Shown: one piece after another, positions 61,981 to 64,000 of the stretch | Layout: each line of letters opens with the position of its first letter | Numbering within the stretch: position 1 is the stretch's first letter | Assembly: GCF_000724545.1 (NCBI RefSeq) | Contig: NZ_JHBV01000039.1 | Location: 1-64,000 of the forward strand | DNA: 64,000 nt | Direction: 5' to 3' | Source: Aureispira sp. CCB-QB1 | Lineage (GTDB): Bacteria; Bacteroidota; Bacteroidia; Chitinophagales; Saprospiraceae | Program-made: the position numbers and the translations under genes | Notes under the pieces: generated by a model | Databases searched by the model: none | What the model was told of the DNA's origin: nothing | Seen by the model: the letters and a program-made list of their open reading frames with translations, nothing else

Positions 61981-62241
61981 ATGAGTTTAGAAAAAGAAGA
62001 AATTTTACAACGAGTAGAACAAGCATTAACTACGTTGCGTCCTCACTTAGAAATAGATGGCGGAGATATCGAAATCGTTGAATTGACGGATGATATGGTC
62101 CTTCGTTTCCGATGGTTGGGCAACTGTGAAACTTGTTCGATGAGTACTATGACAATGAAAGGTGGTGTCGAACATACTATCTTGTCTTTTGTACCAGAAA
62201 TTAAAGCAGTAGAGGCTGTTAATGGACTTTTTATTGCTTAA
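61981..62241 (+). CDS. NfuA/NifU C-terminal domain protein
   Basis: An 86-residue Fe-S scaffold or carrier domain. The CxxC cluster ligands are C49 and C52 (NCETCSMSTMTM), preceded by the conserved HLEIDGGDIEIVE. The length equals the bare NifU C-terminal domain, with no N-terminal part. It probably works as a dimer sharing a 4Fe-4S cluster. It lies 126 bases downstream of mrp on the same strand, and the nearby IscA-type gene could complete a transfer set. Highly typical. Confidence 0.94.
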   Translation: MSLEKEEILQRVEQALTTLRPHLEIDGGDIEIVELTDDMVLRFRWLGNCETCSMSTMTMKGGVEHTILSFVPEIKAVEAVNGLFIA

Positions 62242-62304
62242 ATTCAAAGACTAGTATTGACAATTGGTTCTCTTATGTTATCCATAAACGATTAAAACTA
62301 TTTT

Positions 62305-62979
62305 ATGCATCCATCTTATTCTCAGTGGTTTTTATGGGTTTGGTGTTGCCTTATGGGAGGCTTTACTTCTTGTGGAGGAAAGCCAGAACCGCCAATAGTA
62401 GAAGAAACTCCAATAAAAACGTCTTGGACACAATCCGAATTGGATAAAATGGATGTATATGCAATCGCAGGAGATTATTATGAGATTCAAATTGGTATCA
62501 AAGGCAAAGAGTTAACAGGTGTGTATCGAGACCCTAAGGCAAAGAATGTGCAAGATTGTCTTTTCTTTTTTGAAGGTATCATTGGAAACAAAAATCCTAT
62601 AGAGGTACAATGTTACAACCCAACCAATACAAAGGCTGCTTTTAAGGGGTATTTTAAAATATTAGGCGATGCAATGATTATTCAGTTGGCAACCTTGCCT
62701 TCTGCACAGTGTGATACAGAATTTACCGATAATGTAGGGCATTCTGTTGTTTTGGATTCTAAGAAAGAATGGTCGGCTATTCGAATGGTACAACACTCTA
62801 CAGGTTTGCACGAACAACCAATTGTAGAAAGCCCAAAATTAGGAGAAGCACTTCAACGAGGTGTTGCGGTTGGGGTATTAGAACAGCGGAATACTTGGTT
62901 TCGAGTAGAAGTACTTGATGGAAGTGACTCACAAGGCTGGATTTCTGGGCATGGTTTGTATCCATTAATAGAATTATAA
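62305..62979 (+). CDS. Lipoprotein with bacterial SH3 domain
   Basis: A 224-residue lipoprotein (signal ends GGFTSC, cysteine about residue 23). The mature N-terminal domain (about 45-150) is beta-rich with several cysteines and resembles no family I know. The C-terminal 60 residues (about 160-220) are a bacterial SH3 domain, with GLHEQPIVESPKLGEALQRG and RVEVLDGSDSQGWISG. SH3 domains of this kind usually bind cell-wall peptides or proteins. It is followed four bases later by the phosphatase gene, suggesting cotranscription. Confidence 0.8.
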   Translation: MHPSYSQWFLWVWCCLMGGFTSCGGKPEPPIVEETPIKTSWTQSELDKMDVYAIAGDYYEIQIGIKGKELTGVYRDPKAKNVQDCLFFFEGIIGNKNPIEVQCYNPTNTKAAFKGYFKILGDAMIIQLATLPSAQCDTEFTDNVGHSVVLDSKKEWSAIRMVQHSTGLHEQPIVESPKLGEALQRGVAVGVLEQRNTWFRVEVLDGSDSQGWISGHGLYPLIEL

Positions 62980-62983
62980 AAAC

Positions 62984-63709
62984 ATGGGAATATATCTACC
63001 AGCGCCACCCGATGGGCGCCAGTTAGTTATTGGAGATGTACACGGCTGTTTCGACACGTTAAAAGCTCTGATAGAAGAACAAATTCAATTGACGCAATCT
63101 GACCAATTGATTTTTTTAGGAGATTTGATTAATCGTGGCAAAGACAGCAAGAAAGTACTGGATTATTTGATGCAGTTGGAGTTAGAGTATGAATTGTATT
63201 GTATCAAAGGAAATCATGAGCACAATTTATTAACCGCTTACGATTGTGGAATGGATTTTTTCGAAAACTTTTTGCACGAGTACAACTCAGATGACTTAAT
63301 GCAAGGGGATTTGTATGCCTACTTGGATTTTTGTGCACAGATGCCTTATTTCATAGAAACACCAACTCATATTTTTTCTCATATGGGATTTACGTTGAAA
63401 GAACCTAGACCGATTACCGATACTCGGGCTTATTTTCACAATCAATCGTTGCAGATCTCAAACGATTCTATTCAGAGTAAAAAACAAGTACAGGGACATA
63501 CCACAATGGCATTAAGCCAAATCAGTAAGGTAGTAGAAGCAGAACAAGCTGTTGTGAATATTGATGCAGGGTGCTACTATAAATCTGTTGATGGATTAGG
63601 TTATTTGTGCGCCTTAGAGACGAAGAACAACTTGTTATATGTCCAACGCAATATAGAAAAGATAACTAAAGTAGGAGCGCATCAAAGCGACCTTCCATCA
63701 ATCCAATAG
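62984..63709 (+). CDS. Calcineurin-like metallophosphatase (PP-type Ser/Thr phosphatase)
   Basis: A 241-residue dinuclear metallophosphatase of the PrpA/ApaH-like serine-threonine phosphatase group. The metal and phosphate motifs are GDVHGCFD near residue 19, FLGDLINRGKDS near 46, and GNHEHN near 77. A further conserved motif, GHTTM, lies near 169. It is 4 bases after the SH3 lipoprotein gene, and the aroQ start follows by 3 bases, so the three genes may be cotranscribed. Substrate could be phosphoproteins or dinucleotides. Confidence 0.88.
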   Translation: MGIYLPAPPDGRQLVIGDVHGCFDTLKALIEEQIQLTQSDQLIFLGDLINRGKDSKKVLDYLMQLELEYELYCIKGNHEHNLLTAYDCGMDFFENFLHEYNSDDLMQGDLYAYLDFCAQMPYFIETPTHIFSHMGFTLKEPRPITDTRAYFHNQSLQISNDSIQSKKQVQGHTTMALSQISKVVEAEQAVVNIDAGCYYKSVDGLGYLCALETKNNLLYVQRNIEKITKVGAHQSDLPSIQ

Positions 63710-63712
63710 TGT

Positions 63713-64000
63713 ATGAAAATTTTAATTATCAATGGCCCTAATTTAAATCTATTGGGTAAACGAGAACCTGAGATTTATGGGACAACAACCTTTGATGGAT
63801 ATTTAGCCACGTTACGAAAGCTATTTCCTCAGTTGGAGTTAAGCTATTATCAAAGCAATGTAGAAGGACATTTGATAGACAAGTTACATGAAGTCGGTTT
63901 TGATTGGGATGGAATTATTCTAAACGCAGGGGCATATACGCATACATCTTTAGCATTGGGAGATGCTATTGCTGCAATTAAAACACCTGTTGTAGAAGTG
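63713..64000 (+). CDS. aroQ: 3-dehydroquinate dehydratase type II (truncated by window edge)
   Basis: The first 96 codons of the shikimate-pathway enzyme that dehydrates 3-dehydroquinate. It starts MKILIINGPNLNLLGKREPE, with the conserved GPNLNLLGxREPxxYG, and has the catalytic Tyr region and NAGAYTHTSLAL, the His/Asn substrate-binding loop. The gene continues beyond the right edge. The ATG lies 3 bases after the phosphatase stop. Family identity is certain from these motifs. Confidence 0.96.
   Translation, partial: MKILIINGPNLNLLGKREPEIYGTTTFDGYLATLRKLFPQLELSYYQSNVEGHLIDKLHEVGFDWDGIILNAGAYTHTSLALGDAIAAIKTPVVEV

Overview
This AT-rich window most likely comes from a marine member of the phylum Bacteroidota, and I lean towards the Saprospiria (Aureispira/Saprospira-like). 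The seen evidence is a giant surface protein ending in a type IX secretion sorting domain, a complete sodium-pumping NADH:quinone oxidoreductase operon, lipoproteins with Bacteroidota-style lipoboxes, starts that almost all lack a Shine-Dalgarno sequence, and TAnnTTTG-type -7 promoter elements. The class-level placement is inference. I see no rRNA, tRNA, CRISPR array, insertion sequence or phage; the region looks chromosomal.

Layout. 1-11.4 kb holds single genes: a SpoIIE-type phosphatase, an alpha/beta hydrolase, exonuclease III, a thioesterase, two VOC proteins, an AlkD-like repair protein, and a TetR regulator divergent from a quinone reductase with twin palindromic operators between them. 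It ends with a possible membrane-anchored caspase-fold protein and a small membrane partner. 11.5-14.5 kb is an unrecognised two-gene coiled-coil operon. 15-23 kb is mostly minus strand: small lipoproteins, a J-domain protein/membrane protein/MutL operon, and an MsbA-type ABC exporter. 23.6-31 kb holds a PepSY-like protein, an MscS channel, then two consecutive ATP-grasp ligases, an aspartoacylase-type zinc amidohydrolase and a PLP arginine decarboxylase. 31.3-33.4 kb is a secreted metalloprotease. 33.6-40.1 kb is nqrABCDEF, with an NqrA that carries an extra N-terminal membrane helix. 40.4-48.5 kb is one 2677-residue secreted repeat protein. 48.6-51.1 kb holds a probable decayed lipoprotein gene, a GyrI-like protein, rpmI-rplT and an IscA-type carrier. 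52.5-55.4 kb is an Hsp90 paralogue in an operon with a helical-repeat protein. 55.6-64 kb holds a stand-alone 5'-nucleotidase C-terminal domain, endonuclease III, an LRR protein, an RhlE-type helicase, a secreted esterase, Mrp, an NfuA-like protein, an SH3 lipoprotein, a calcineurin-like phosphatase, and a truncated aroQ at the edge.

How the genes work together. The nqr genes form one ion-pumping complex. Mrp, the NfuA-like protein and the IscA-like protein are Fe-S carriers that could supply NqrF and endonuclease III. Exonuclease III, AlkD, MutL and Nth are scattered DNA-repair functions. The strongest candidates for undescribed biology are the tandem ATP-grasp/amidohydrolase cassette, the Hsp90-paralogue operon, the coiled-coil gene pair, and two families of dispersed intergenic repeats that recur across the window.
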